Source of the DNA: an uncultured Ilumatobacter sp.
GTDB lineage: Bacteria > Actinomycetota > Acidimicrobiia > Acidimicrobiales > Ilumatobacteraceae
NCBI GenBank assembly: GCA_937905835.1
Contig: CALCXK010000106.1
Coordinates: 1-9,717 of the forward strand
Length of the DNA: 9,717 nucleotides
Reading direction: 5' to 3'
The notes under the pieces are model-generated. The model ran no database searches. It saw only the letters and a program-made list of their open reading frames with translations, and was not told the origin of the DNA. Both the position numbers and the translations under genes were made by a program. Position 1 is the first letter of the stretch. Every line of letters begins with the position of its first letter. Shown in pieces: positions 1 to 6,892 of this stretch.

Positions 1-146
1 ATGAACTCGCCGCAGCGGGGGAACTCGTCAAGGGCAACACGAGTCGTGTGCCGGTCGCGGTCATTCGGGGCCGGGAGTGGGCTCGTGACGACGACGCTTC
101 GATGGCGCCCGTGCTTCGTGACAGCGAAAAGGATTTGTTTCGGTAG
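1..146 (+). CDS. cofE: Coenzyme F420-0:L-glutamate ligase, C-terminal fragment (5' end outside window)
   Basis: Reading from position 3 there are 47 codons ending in TAG at 144-146, with no start in the window. The peptide runs ELAAAGELVKGNTSRVPVAV and finishes with SEKDLFR. That matches the end of CofE/FbiB proteins, where a D-E-(L/I)-A-A-A-x-E-L-V-x-G-(K/N) helix is followed by a strand (VPVAVIRG) and a final D-L-F-R. CofE adds gamma-linked glutamates to F420-0 using GTP, in the cytoplasm, in the last steps of F420 synthesis. Because the protein stops at DLFR, this is the ligase-only form, without the C-terminal nitroreductase-like domain of mycobacterial FbiB. It converges on the M20 gene. 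The family call rests on about 48 residues of recognised pattern. Confidence 0.75.
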   Translation, partial: ELAAAGELVKGNTSRVPVAVIRGREWARDDDASMAPVLRDSEKDLFR

Positions 147-230
147 ATGTCGTTTGCGGTTCGTCAGGCTGCGCTCACGAGCGTCAGCCGAAATTGAGAC
201 CGTTTCTCGCCCCCATCGAGCTGAAGCAGT

Positions 231-270
231 CTCAGTTTTGGGTTGCTCTGGCTTGATACCCGAAACTGGG
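231..270 (+). terminator. Candidate hairpin after cofE, reads as + strand RNA
   Basis: Positions 231-243 can pair with 258-270 to give a 13-bp stem with a 14-nt loop. Two of the pairs are U-G in the + strand transcript. On the opposite strand these would be A-C mismatches, so the structure favours + strand RNA. It lies 85 bases after the cofE stop in the convergent spacer. There is no T-tract after it, so it is at best a non-canonical terminator or 3'-UTR structure. Confidence 0.4.
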
Positions 271-300
271 ATCAGCGTGGCTCACTGCCGATGAGAGATG

Positions 301-318
301 ATCTCCATTTTGGGAGAT
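301..318 (-). terminator. Weak candidate hairpin after the M20 gene
   Basis: ATCTCC and GGAGAT form a perfect 6-bp inverted repeat with a 6-base A/T-rich loop. It starts about 13 bases downstream of the M20 stop codon on the minus strand. No U-tract follows. It may close the convergent cofE/M20 spacer, but the stem is short. Confidence 0.25.
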
Positions 319-330
319 GGAAAGTGGACT

Positions 331-1680
331 TCAGCCGAGAAGGTCTTTGGTGATGCCGTAAAAGTATTCGGCCGACATGCCAATCGATTCAATGTCGATC
401 CGCTCATCGTTGCCATGAAACCGTGCGCCAAATGTCGCGAAGTCCATTTTTCCTGAGAACAAGCCGGCACCGTAGGCAACGCTGCCGCGCTCGCGGTAAA
501 AGCGTGCATCGGTCCCGCCGGTGATCATGCCGGGGATGAGCTTCGCACCGGGATACGCGATCTGGGTGTGTTTGGTCACGGCGTCCCAGAGCGGGTTGCC
601 GGGTCCGTAGCCGCATGTGGTCGGATTGGAATTCTGGAGTTCGCTGACTTCGATGTGGTCGTAGAGGTCGCCAATCGCATCGCGCAGGTGTTGTTCGACG
701 TCGTCCTTGGTGGTGCCCGGAACCGTGCGGATGTCGACATCAATGTCGATGACGTCGGGAATCGTGTTGGTCTTCTGGCCACCGTGGGCAACGTTGGGTG
801 AGAACGTCGTGTGGGTCAGCGCATGGCAGGTGCGGGCCATCCCCGCTGGCAGGTCTTTTAACGTGTCCCAGATTTTGTCCGATGACTTGAGGGCGTCGCG
901 GAGTTCGTCCGGCAGTCCGAACGCGTCGACCTGAGCTTCCCAGATGTCGTCGATGTGTGCCGACGGACGGTAGTCGGCGATCCTGCGAACGATCTCGGCG
1001 GCCTTGATGAGTGCGTTGTCTGCACCGAATGGCATTGACCCGTGGCCTGGCGTGCCCTTCACTCTGAGACGCCGCCACGCCAAGCCTTTTTCGCCGACGT
1101 TGACAGTGACGGTTCGTGTGCCGTGGTCGTCGACCGTCGACCAACCACCGAGTTCGGTGAGGACATGATCGGCACGCATATCATCCCAGTGATTTTCGGC
1201 CATCCATTCGGCGCCCCACACGCCGCCGGCTTCTTCGTCGGCGACACCGAAGTAGATGAGGTCGCCCTTGGGCTTGAAGCCTTCGTTGGCGAGTTGGCGG
1301 AACACGACGGCCATCGTCGAGGTGAGGTTGAGCATGTCAACTGCACCTCGGCCCCAAATTTCGCCGTCGATGATGTCGGCTGCGAACGGGTCGTGGGTCC
1401 ACCCGTCTCGGTTGACCGGCACGACGTCGGTATGGCCCATGAGGCACAACGAGGGTGCGCTCGGATCTGAACCAGCGATACGCGCAATCATTGAGTCGCG
1501 ACCTGGGCGCGGCGTGTAGGTCTGAATGTCGACGCCGGTGCCTTCGAGGTAGGACACCAACAGGTCGGAGTTTCGGGTTTCGTTGCCAGAATCCGGGGTG
1601 CCGTCGTTGACGCACTCGTTTCGAATCAGCGCCTGGAGCAACTCGACGGATGGTCCAGTGAATTCAGCGGCGGTCGTCAT
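331..1680 (-). CDS. M20 family metallopeptidase (ArgE/DapE/carboxypeptidase-like amidohydrolase)
   Basis: 449 aa, a full-length cytosolic two-zinc hydrolase of the M20 family (usual length about 370-460). The catalytic domain carries H83-x-D85 in MGHTDVVP, the bridging aspartate D115 in WGRGAVDM, the general-base pair E149-E150 in DEEAGG, E176, and a late ligand H422 in RFHGNDE. The inserted dimerisation domain (about 200-320) contains the usual GTPGHGSMP stretch. The family removes acyl groups or C-terminal residues from small amides (N-acetyl amino acids, succinyl-diaminopimelate, dipeptides). Nothing here fixes the substrate, and the neighbours are not arginine or lysine biosynthesis genes, so no ArgE or DapE name is given. 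The ATG at 1680 is preceded by TACGTT and seven bases, with no Shine-Dalgarno, which suggests a leaderless transcript. It lies 96 bases downstream of the GNAT-synthetase-like gene on the same strand and may be partly co-transcribed with it. Confidence 0.9.
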   Translation of the reverse strand: MTTAAEFTGPSVELLQALIRNECVNDGTPDSGNETRNSDLLVSYLEGTGVDIQTYTPRPGRDSMIARIAGSDPSAPSLCLMGHTDVVPVNRDGWTHDPFAADIIDGEIWGRGAVDMLNLTSTMAVVFRQLANEGFKPKGDLIYFGVADEEAGGVWGAEWMAENHWDDMRADHVLTELGGWSTVDDHGTRTVTVNVGEKGLAWRRLRVKGTPGHGSMPFGADNALIKAAEIVRRIADYRPSAHIDDIWEAQVDAFGLPDELRDALKSSDKIWDTLKDLPAGMARTCHALTHTTFSPNVAHGGQKTNTIPDVIDIDVDIRTVPGTTKDDVEQHLRDAIGDLYDHIEVSELQNSNPTTCGYGPGNPLWDAVTKHTQIAYPGAKLIPGMITGGTDARFYRERGSVAYGAGLFSGKMDFATFGARFHGNDERIDIESIGMSAEYFYGITKDLLG

Positions 1681-1693
1681 GTGGCTGAACGTA
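1681..1693 (-). promoter_or_regulatory. -10 box for a leaderless M20 transcript
   Basis: On the minus strand TACGTT (1693-1688) fits TANNNT and is followed by seven bases and then the ATG at 1680. This would place the transcription start at or next to the start codon. No good TTGACA-like -35 is visible; GGGACA lies at a long 19-base spacing. Confidence 0.45.
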
Positions 1694-1776
1694 GCAGCGG
1701 ATCAGGACTCGCTGTCCCGTGCGAGTACAGGTGAGGGATCAAATGCAGGGGAGAGGCGGAGAAGAGGTGCTGAGAA

Positions 1777-4353
1777 TTAGTCAAGCTTGCGAATCGGGCT
1801 CGAACCGTGATCATGGGGAACGAGGCGCACGTGTGTGTCAGTGACCATCGCCGAATCGGAACTGACGATGACGGGGTTGAGATCGAGGAGCGACACCGAT
1901 GGATGATCCGATGCGAGCAGTGCTGCGAGACAGATCGTTTCGACCAGCCGAGCGGCGTCGATTCCGGCCGTGGCAAGTGCGGCTGCGACCTTCGTCTCGG
2001 CGAGCATTGCCGTGGCGGCCGAACGCGAGACCGGGGCGACTCGCATCGTTCGATCGTCGATCACATCGGCATGGACCCCTCCAAGTCCGACTGACACGAT
2101 CACGCCGAGCCGGTCGTCGTGCTCGCAGCGGATCCGGACATCGAACCCGGGGGCGCCCATTTCCTGCACCGTGAAGGACGTGGCGCCGTCACCAAGCGAC
2201 TGCTTCATCTGCTCTATCGACTGTGCAACGTCGTCGTCTCCGGTCAGGTCGAGTGCGATTCCAGCCTTGACCGACCGGCCAAGGGCGCGCTTGGCTGCTT
2301 TAACAGCAACTGGGTAGCCAATGATGTTGGCGACAGCGATTGCAGTGTCGGCTGTTGCCGACAGTGCACGAGGCATCGTGATGCCGTACGACGCCAGCAG
2401 CAGGCCGGCCTGCTCGGCAGACAACTCTGCCTCGTCGTCGGGGACCTGCTGGCTCGCTGTGGCCAATGCGTTGTCGATCAGTTTGCGGGCCAATTTCGAG
2501 TCGATCTCGGCACTGGGAGCGTCTTGAGTGAGCGCTTCTGCAGCGAGCCAGCGGCCGTAGGCATATGAGCGCCCGAGTACGGCGGCTGCCTGTTCGGGGA
2601 ACGCAAACGCGGGGACATCGGAACCAGGCTGAACGGGCCCATCGGCGCCGCCGAGGAGGACGGCCAGTACCGGCTTGGTGTCGCTGACTGCATATCGAGA
2701 GATGGCGTTGGCGGTCGCGGAATCGGCATCGGAAGCAACCGCCGGAGCGTGGATGACCATGAGGCCGTCGACGTCGTTGGATGCGAGCGCCATTGTCATT
2801 GCTGTGGCGAACTCGTCGTCGGTTGTTGCGACCGGGAGGCGGTGAACGGTTGCACGCAACCCTGCGGTTGCAAGCGCCGCTGCAGCGAGCGTTGCGGGGC
2901 TCCGAGAGTTGGTGATGATCGTGATGTCAGGGCCGCGGAGCACGGGCTGCGTGGCCAGAACGCGTGCGGTGTCGATCAGGCTGTGGACTGTCGGTACCTC
3001 GATCAATCCGGCATGCTGGAACAGTGCGCCCCCGAGGGTGCCGTCTGCTGCGGCTCCGGTGCGGACTGCGACGATCGGCCTGGTCAGTGAGACCCTTCGG
3101 GCGATCCGAGCGAATTTGCGTGGGTTGCCGAACGACTCGGTGTACATCGCAATGACTCGGGTGTTGTCGTCGTTTTCCCAGAACTGGAGGAGGTCGTTAC
3201 CCGAGATGTCGCTCTTGTCGCCGAGGGATACGAACCAGGAGACGCCCATGCCGACATCGTCGGCGTGGCGCAGCACGGAGCCTCCGAGCGAGCCGGACTG
3301 CAACGAGATAGCGACGTGGCCGGCGGGCAGCGTGACGTTGACCAAGGCTGCTTGAAGTTTGGTGTCGACGTGCGGGGATGCTGCGCCCATGCTCGCCGGG
3401 CCAATGATCCGCAAACCGTTGCGTCGGGCGCGGAGCACGAGTGTGTCGATGTCGATCCCGGAGCCGTCGATATCAGTGATGACGATGGCGCCGCGCATGA
3501 GCTTGGCAATGCACCCGTCGATCGTGGCTTCGAGTTGCGGCGGAGGAACTGCAACGATCGCGAGCGATACGTCGTCGGGAAGTTCGTCGACCGAGCTGTA
3601 GCAGCGCCTGTTTGAGAGTTCGGTGTGGTGCGGGTTGACCGGGTAGGCGGGGACGTTGACGCTGTCGATGACGTGGTTCCAGAGTGCCTTTCCGACACTG
3701 TTTGGCCGGTTCGACGCGCCGATTACGGCGATCGCTTTCGGAAGCAGCAAGCGGGTAACGGCGCGCGCGTCGGCGCGCTGTTCGCGACGTTCGACGCTGT
3801 CGAGGAACTCGTCGGTATTGGCCAGGTCCCAGTCGAGGTCGACCACACCGGAGTCGAATCGGCGGTGCAACGGCCAGCCGGCTTTCGAGAACACGGCGAG
3901 CATGCCTCGGTTGTCGCCAAGAACTTCGGCCGTGAACCGCTCGATCCCGTTCGATTGGGCGATGGCGGCGAGGTGTTCGAGCAGCAGCGTGGCAATGCCT
4001 CGTCCGTTGAATTTGTCGTCGACCATGAATGCAGCCTCGGCTTCGTTGCGTCCGGGCCAGCGTTCGTAGCTCGCCCAGGCAACGAATTGGTTTTGCGACT
4101 CGACTGCCAGCGCGACACGGTTGACCATGTCGATGTTGGTGAAGTGCTCGAGCTCGCGGGCGTTCAGTTCGGCCTTGGGCGAGAAGTAGCGACGGTAGAC
4201 GCTCTCGGGTGATTGGCGTCGATGAAAGTCCGCCAAAGCAGCTTTGTCATCGGTCGTCAGGGGCCTGATGTACGCCGTGTCACCACTGCCGAGCACGACT
4301 GATGTTGCCCACTTCGATGCGGCAACGTCTGCTGGGGTGTCGGCATTGCTCAC
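1777..4353 (-). CDS. Pat-type protein lysine acetyltransferase: N-terminal GNAT fused to a degenerate ADP-forming acyl-CoA synthetase
   Basis: 858 aa from GTG 4353. Domain order: GNAT (about 28-170) with the acceptor-side acidic stretch NEAEAAF (E106) and the acetyl-CoA P-loop GRGIAT (117-122); a CoA-binding Rossmann-like domain (about 203-323, VIGASNRPNSVG); two succinyl-CoA-ligase-like domains (about 345-612, SLQSGSLGG); and an ATP-grasp part (about 643-838) ending with LLDLNPVIV. GNAT before synthetase is the arrangement described for Streptomyces PatA, the reverse of Salmonella Pat, and such enzymes acetylate acyl-CoA synthetases. The SHTG catalytic-histidine segment is missing between RTGAAADG and FQHAGLIEV. 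The ATP-grasp HKSDVGG motif reads GRSVKAG (692-698). The synthetase part is therefore probably a ligand-sensing module. An in-frame ATG at 4419 would add 22 unconserved residues and abut the divergent gene's start, so GTG 4353 is preferred. CATGCT lies six bases before it, a weak -10. Confidence 0.87.
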   Translation of the reverse strand: MSNADTPADVAASKWATSVVLGSGDTAYIRPLTTDDKAALADFHRRQSPESVYRRYFSPKAELNARELEHFTNIDMVNRVALAVESQNQFVAWASYERWPGRNEAEAAFMVDDKFNGRGIATLLLEHLAAIAQSNGIERFTAEVLGDNRGMLAVFSKAGWPLHRRFDSGVVDLDWDLANTDEFLDSVERREQRADARAVTRLLLPKAIAVIGASNRPNSVGKALWNHVIDSVNVPAYPVNPHHTELSNRRCYSSVDELPDDVSLAIVAVPPPQLEATIDGCIAKLMRGAIVITDIDGSGIDIDTLVLRARRNGLRIIGPASMGAASPHVDTKLQAALVNVTLPAGHVAISLQSGSLGGSVLRHADDVGMGVSWFVSLGDKSDISGNDLLQFWENDDNTRVIAMYTESFGNPRKFARIARRVSLTRPIVAVRTGAAADGTLGGALFQHAGLIEVPTVHSLIDTARVLATQPVLRGPDITIITNSRSPATLAAAALATAGLRATVHRLPVATTDDEFATAMTMALASNDVDGLMVIHAPAVASDADSATANAISRYAVSDTKPVLAVLLGGADGPVQPGSDVPAFAFPEQAAAVLGRSYAYGRWLAAEALTQDAPSAEIDSKLARKLIDNALATASQQVPDDEAELSAEQAGLLLASYGITMPRALSATADTAIAVANIIGYPVAVKAAKRALGRSVKAGIALDLTGDDDVAQSIEQMKQSLGDGATSFTVQEMGAPGFDVRIRCEHDDRLGVIVSVGLGGVHADVIDDRTMRVAPVSRSAATAMLAETKVAAALATAGIDAARLVETICLAALLASDHPSVSLLDLNPVIVSSDSAMVTDTHVRLVPHDHGSSPIRKLD

Positions 4354-4377
4354 GAGACCAGCATGGCATCTCCCACG

Positions 4378-4389
4378 CACACCTGTGTG
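4378..4389. repeat. 12-bp inverted repeat in the divergent promoter region
   Basis: CACAC and GTGTG flank a 2-base centre between the divergent acetyltransferase and deacetylase starts. It sits 25 bases upstream of the acetyltransferase GTG and 31 bases upstream of the deacetylase GTG. That is a suitable position for one regulator to act on both genes. The element is short and could be chance in G/C-rich DNA. Confidence 0.3.
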
Positions 4390-4407
4390 GGGCGGCGGGC
4401 AATTCCC

Positions 4408-4419
4408 TACAGTGATCAT
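4408..4419 (+). promoter_or_regulatory. -10 box for a leaderless deacetylase transcript
   Basis: TACAGT (4408-4413) fits TANNNT and is followed by exactly six bases and then GTG 4420, putting the likely transcription start on the start codon itself. There is no Shine-Dalgarno. This spacing is the reason for choosing GTG 4420 over the in-frame ATG at 4363, whose extra 19 residues do not look like the family and would overlap the divergent gene's leader. Confidence 0.5.
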
Positions 4420-5427
4420 GTGGCTGCGCCAATCGCTGTTTTCACTTCAGCCGAACTCGATTTGCACATCGCTCCAGCAGGGCATCCGGAGCGTCCCGAG
4501 CGCCTCGATGCGGCGCTGGCCGGTATCGCTGAAGCCGGATTGCTCGACGCTGTCGAGTTTCGGGTGCCGCGTCTGGCAACTGCTGCCGAAATCGGCGCGG
4601 CGCACACGGTTGAACACGTGGAATTCATCAAGGGCCTTGCCGAGCGTGGTGGTGGGATGGTCGACGGCGACACGTACATGACGTCGGGGTCGTGGACCAC
4701 TGCAAGCCGTGCTGTTGGCGCTGTGCTTGATGGCGTCGATGCGCTGCGTGCTGGCGAGTGCGATGTCGCGTTCGCTGCGAGTCGCCCTCCAGGCCACCAT
4801 GCGGGTGCTGATCAGGCGATGGGCTTTTGCCTGTTGAATAACGTCGCTGTCGCCGCCGCGCTGGTGGCCCAGCAGGGCGAGCGCGTCGCGATCGTCGACT
4901 GGGATGTCCATCATGGCAACGGCACGCAGGACATCTTCTACAACGACCCTCGTGTGCTGTATGTCTCGACGCATGAGTCGCCGCTCTATCCCGGCACGGG
5001 GAGGGCCGACGAAACCGGTGGGCCGAACGCTCCGATGTCGAACCTCAATCTGCCGTTCCCGAGGGGTACTCGCGGCGACGTTTTCCGGCGTGCAGTCGAT
5101 GAGATCATTGCTCCCGTGATCGCTCGTTTCGCACCGGACTGGCTGTTCATCTCGGCTGGGTTCGACGGACACCGAGCCGATCCGCTTGCAGGGCTCGAAC
5201 TGACGTCAGCCGACTTTGCCGACCTCGCCGTTCGGCTTCAGGCACTGGTGCCAGCTGGGCGCGTGCTCGTCGCGCTCGAAGGCGGATATGACCTTGAAGC
5301 GCTGGCTTTTTCGACCGGCGCCACGCTGTCTGCATTGATCGGCGAGACGTATCGGCCTGAACTCGCGTCGGCGGGCGAGATTGGTCTTCCGACGATTGCC
5401 GCTGCCAAGCAACGCTGGAATATCTGA
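4420..5427 (+). CDS. HDAC/AcuC/AphA superfamily zinc deacetylase
   Basis: 335 aa from GTG 4420, the normal size for a bacterial class II-like histone-deacetylase-fold enzyme. It opens with a strand and the family's early GHPERPERL (21-29). The charge-relay histidines are in RPPGHH (H126, H127). The zinc ligands are D162 and H164 in DWDVHHGNGTQ and D249 in SAGFDGH, followed by the family's RADPLAGL. The transition-state tyrosine is Y290 in LEGGYDL. All catalytic residues are present. The family removes acetyl groups from protein lysines (AcuC on acetyl-CoA synthetase) or from small acetylated amines (acetylpolyamine amidohydrolases). The gene is divergent from a Pat-type acetyltransferase across 66 bases, which makes protein deacetylation the more attractive role. 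That role is inference, and the sequence alone does not separate protein from polyamine substrates. Confidence 0.92.
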   Translation: MAAPIAVFTSAELDLHIAPAGHPERPERLDAALAGIAEAGLLDAVEFRVPRLATAAEIGAAHTVEHVEFIKGLAERGGGMVDGDTYMTSGSWTTASRAVGAVLDGVDALRAGECDVAFAASRPPGHHAGADQAMGFCLLNNVAVAAALVAQQGERVAIVDWDVHHGNGTQDIFYNDPRVLYVSTHESPLYPGTGRADETGGPNAPMSNLNLPFPRGTRGDVFRRAVDEIIAPVIARFAPDWLFISAGFDGHRADPLAGLELTSADFADLAVRLQALVPAGRVLVALEGGYDLEALAFSTGATLSALIGETYRPELASAGEIGLPTIAAAKQRWNI

Positions 5428-5432
5428 CCCGA

Positions 5433-5591
5433 TCACCGTCCCCCTGGGTGACGGTGTCGCGGGGTGCGGATCGGGAATCCCCGTCCGATGCCAGGGGGCT
5501 CGACCACGAGTTGTTGGATCGCGGTGCTCGATGCGCTGGACAGCGAGTTCGCGTCGACTTCAGGGTTGCCGTGGACGAACACATGGGTCAT
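5433..5591 (-). pseudogene. Alpha/beta hydrolase, 5' remnant only
   Basis: 52 codons from ATG 5591 to TGA 5433-5435. It begins MTHVFVHGNPE, the first strand and oxyanion-hole HGNP(E) motif of alpha/beta hydrolases. It continues to LVVEPPGIGRGFP, resembling the next family landmark (a strand followed by S-P-P-G-x-G). The stretch between the landmarks does not look like the family. After GFP the frame degenerates into R/H/P-rich sequence and stops against the deacetylase gene. The nucleophile, the acid and the rest of the fold are missing, so it cannot be an active hydrolase. The start and a TACGAT -10 box six bases upstream look intact, so it may still be transcribed. It could alternatively be an unrelated short protein, but the HGNPE opening is characteristic. 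Confidence 0.6.
5434..5456 (+). terminator. Candidate hairpin after the deacetylase gene
   Basis: CACCGTC (5434-5440) and GACGGTG (5450-5456) form a perfect 7-bp stem with a 9-base loop, starting 7 bases after the deacetylase stop. No T-tract follows. The position suits transcription termination. It overlaps the 3' end of the hydrolase remnant on the other strand. Confidence 0.35.
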
Positions 5592-5603
5592 CGAATGATC
5601 GTA
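5592..5603 (-). promoter_or_regulatory. -10 box in front of the hydrolase remnant
   Basis: On the minus strand TACGAT (5603-5598) fits TANNNT and is followed by six bases and the ATG at 5591. This is the same leaderless geometry as in front of the deacetylase. It indicates that the remnant's ATG was a genuine gene start. Confidence 0.4.
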
Positions 5604-5643
5604 GAAAGTGGCGGCTCGTTACGACGGGCCGGACCCGTGCTGG

Positions 5644-5656
5644 TAGACCGGGCAGC
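5644..5656 (+). promoter_or_regulatory. Weak -10-like element before the VOC/cupin gene
   Basis: TAGACC (5644-5649) sits seven bases before GTG 5657, the spacing seen at other starts here. It lacks the final T of TANNNT. No Shine-Dalgarno or -35 is visible. Confidence 0.2.
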
Positions 5657-6781
5657 GTGAAGACGACCCCTGAGGCCACGTCGGTTGAAGTCGTGCTGGC
5701 GTGTACCGATCTCGATGCCATGACACGCTTCTTCATCGAAGACGTTGGCTTCAGAATCGCAACGATCTCGCCTGCTGACAATCCACGTGAGATCGCGCTC
5801 TTCGATGCTGGTAGCGGTGATGCTGGTGGCCGGGTTCGCCTGCGTCGTGGCGACGTCGATGCCGTTGGCCATGTGCTGGTGCGGCGAGCCCACGTTCCAG
5901 CGGGGAGCCCGGTCAAGCAGTTGACGGCACCGAACGGCACAATCGTCGAGATTGCTTCGGCATCACTCGACGTCGTTGTGCCGGACAACGAACCGTCGCT
6001 CACGATCGTCAAGGCACCGGCAACTGTCGATGCTGCGTTTGGTGTTGGGCGCGCGGGCATGGGATACCGCGATCTGCTGCCCGATCGTTGGGGCGGTCGA
6101 TTCATTGCATCGCACATCCTGATTGCCGACGGGGGAGAGGTCGCCGACTATGTCCACTTCCATCGCATCCGTTTCCAGATGATCTTCGTCGCCGCCGGCT
6201 GGGTCGAGGTTGTCTACGAAGATCAGGGCGAGCCGTTCCGAATGGAGGCCGGTGACTGCGTGCTGCAGCCGGCGGAAATTCGCCATCGTGTGTTGCGCAG
6301 TTCGCCGGGCCTCGAAGTGATCGAGATCGGTTGTCCCGCCGAACACGACACGGTCGCCGAGCACACCATCACCCTGCCGACCTCAAGGATCGATCGTGAT
6401 CGTGATTTCGATGGCCAGCGGTTTGTCCGTCACGTCGCCGCTGGTGCCAAGACGGTGTCGTCGGTTTGCGGCGGTTTCGCCGAACGCGACACCGGCATCG
6501 GTGCAGCGACCAACGGGCTCGCAGGCGCCCGTGTACTCACGGCATCAGACTCAACGGAACGCGCAGGAACGGCCCTCACCCACGACGGAGAGTTCGCCAT
6601 GAACGTGGTGCTGTCAGGGAGTGCCACGCTGACTGTCGAGAGACGAAACGAACAGTTCGGACCGCGTGACGCGGTGACGTTTCCGGCGGGCGCCGAATGG
6701 ACATGGAGTCAGTGCAGTAGTGACTTCGAACTCTTGGACGTCACGTTGCCGGACCGCACCATTCGGTTGGTCGGTCGGTAG
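5657..6781 (+). CDS. VOC (glyoxalase-fold) and double-cupin fusion protein, function unknown
   Basis: 374 aa from GTG 5657. Residues about 8-100 resemble a VOC/glyoxalase module (VVLACTDLDAMTRFFIEDVGF, then APNGTIVEIA with E98). Residues about 148-230 form a cupin with VHFH (H167, H169), Q174 in place of the usual glutamate, and a second motif GDCVLQPAEIRH (H210), so a 3-His or 3-His-plus-Gln metal site is possible. Residues about 258-365 look like a second cupin barrel (NVVLSGSATLTV, then FPAGAEWTW) that has lost the paired histidines and is probably structural. The substrate is unknown; the folds suggest a small-molecule dioxygenase, isomerase or binding protein. The frame is open for 92 codons upstream of GTG, but that stretch covers the deacetylase 3' end and the hydrolase remnant and reads as non-coding, so the start is set where the VOC strand begins. 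It is a separate unit from the deacetylase, 229 bases downstream. Confidence 0.8.
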   Translation: MKTTPEATSVEVVLACTDLDAMTRFFIEDVGFRIATISPADNPREIALFDAGSGDAGGRVRLRRGDVDAVGHVLVRRAHVPAGSPVKQLTAPNGTIVEIASASLDVVVPDNEPSLTIVKAPATVDAAFGVGRAGMGYRDLLPDRWGGRFIASHILIADGGEVADYVHFHRIRFQMIFVAAGWVEVVYEDQGEPFRMEAGDCVLQPAEIRHRVLRSSPGLEVIEIGCPAEHDTVAEHTITLPTSRIDRDRDFDGQRFVRHVAAGAKTVSSVCGGFAERDTGIGAATNGLAGARVLTASDSTERAGTALTHDGEFAMNVVLSGSATLTVERRNEQFGPRDAVTFPAGAEWTWSQCSSDFELLDVTLPDRTIRLVGR

Positions 6782-6892
6782 TTCGAGAGGGCTCATCGTT
6801 CAGACGTCGCCCAGTACAGCGATGGCCCGTTCGGGTCAGCAGATCAAGAGGTCGGGTGGATAGGTGTTCGCGGCGCTGTCGACCGCTCCGAC

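Noticed and set aside
1..294. 97-residue ORF starting at position 1
   Set aside because: It is frame-shifted relative to the cofE C-terminus, is R/S-rich, and runs through the noncoding spacer.
1042..1470. 142-residue plus-strand ORF inside the M20 gene, with a same-length minus-strand ORF
   Set aside because: Both are alternative-frame shadows of the M20 coding sequence, common in GC-rich DNA, with no motif of their own.
4363..4419. 19-residue N-terminal extension of the deacetylase
   Set aside because: It does not resemble the family and would run through the -10 box that sits six bases before GTG 4420.
4354..4419. 22-residue N-terminal extension of the acetyltransferase from ATG 4419
   Set aside because: The extension is unconserved-looking (PPPHTGVRGRCHAG) and abuts the divergent gene's start codon. 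GTG 4353 is a more reasonable start.
5381..5656. 92-residue N-terminal extension of the VOC/cupin protein from an upstream ATG
   Set aside because: It overlaps the deacetylase 3' end and the hydrolase remnant and is R/G/S-rich with no domain. The VOC fold begins right after GTG 5657.
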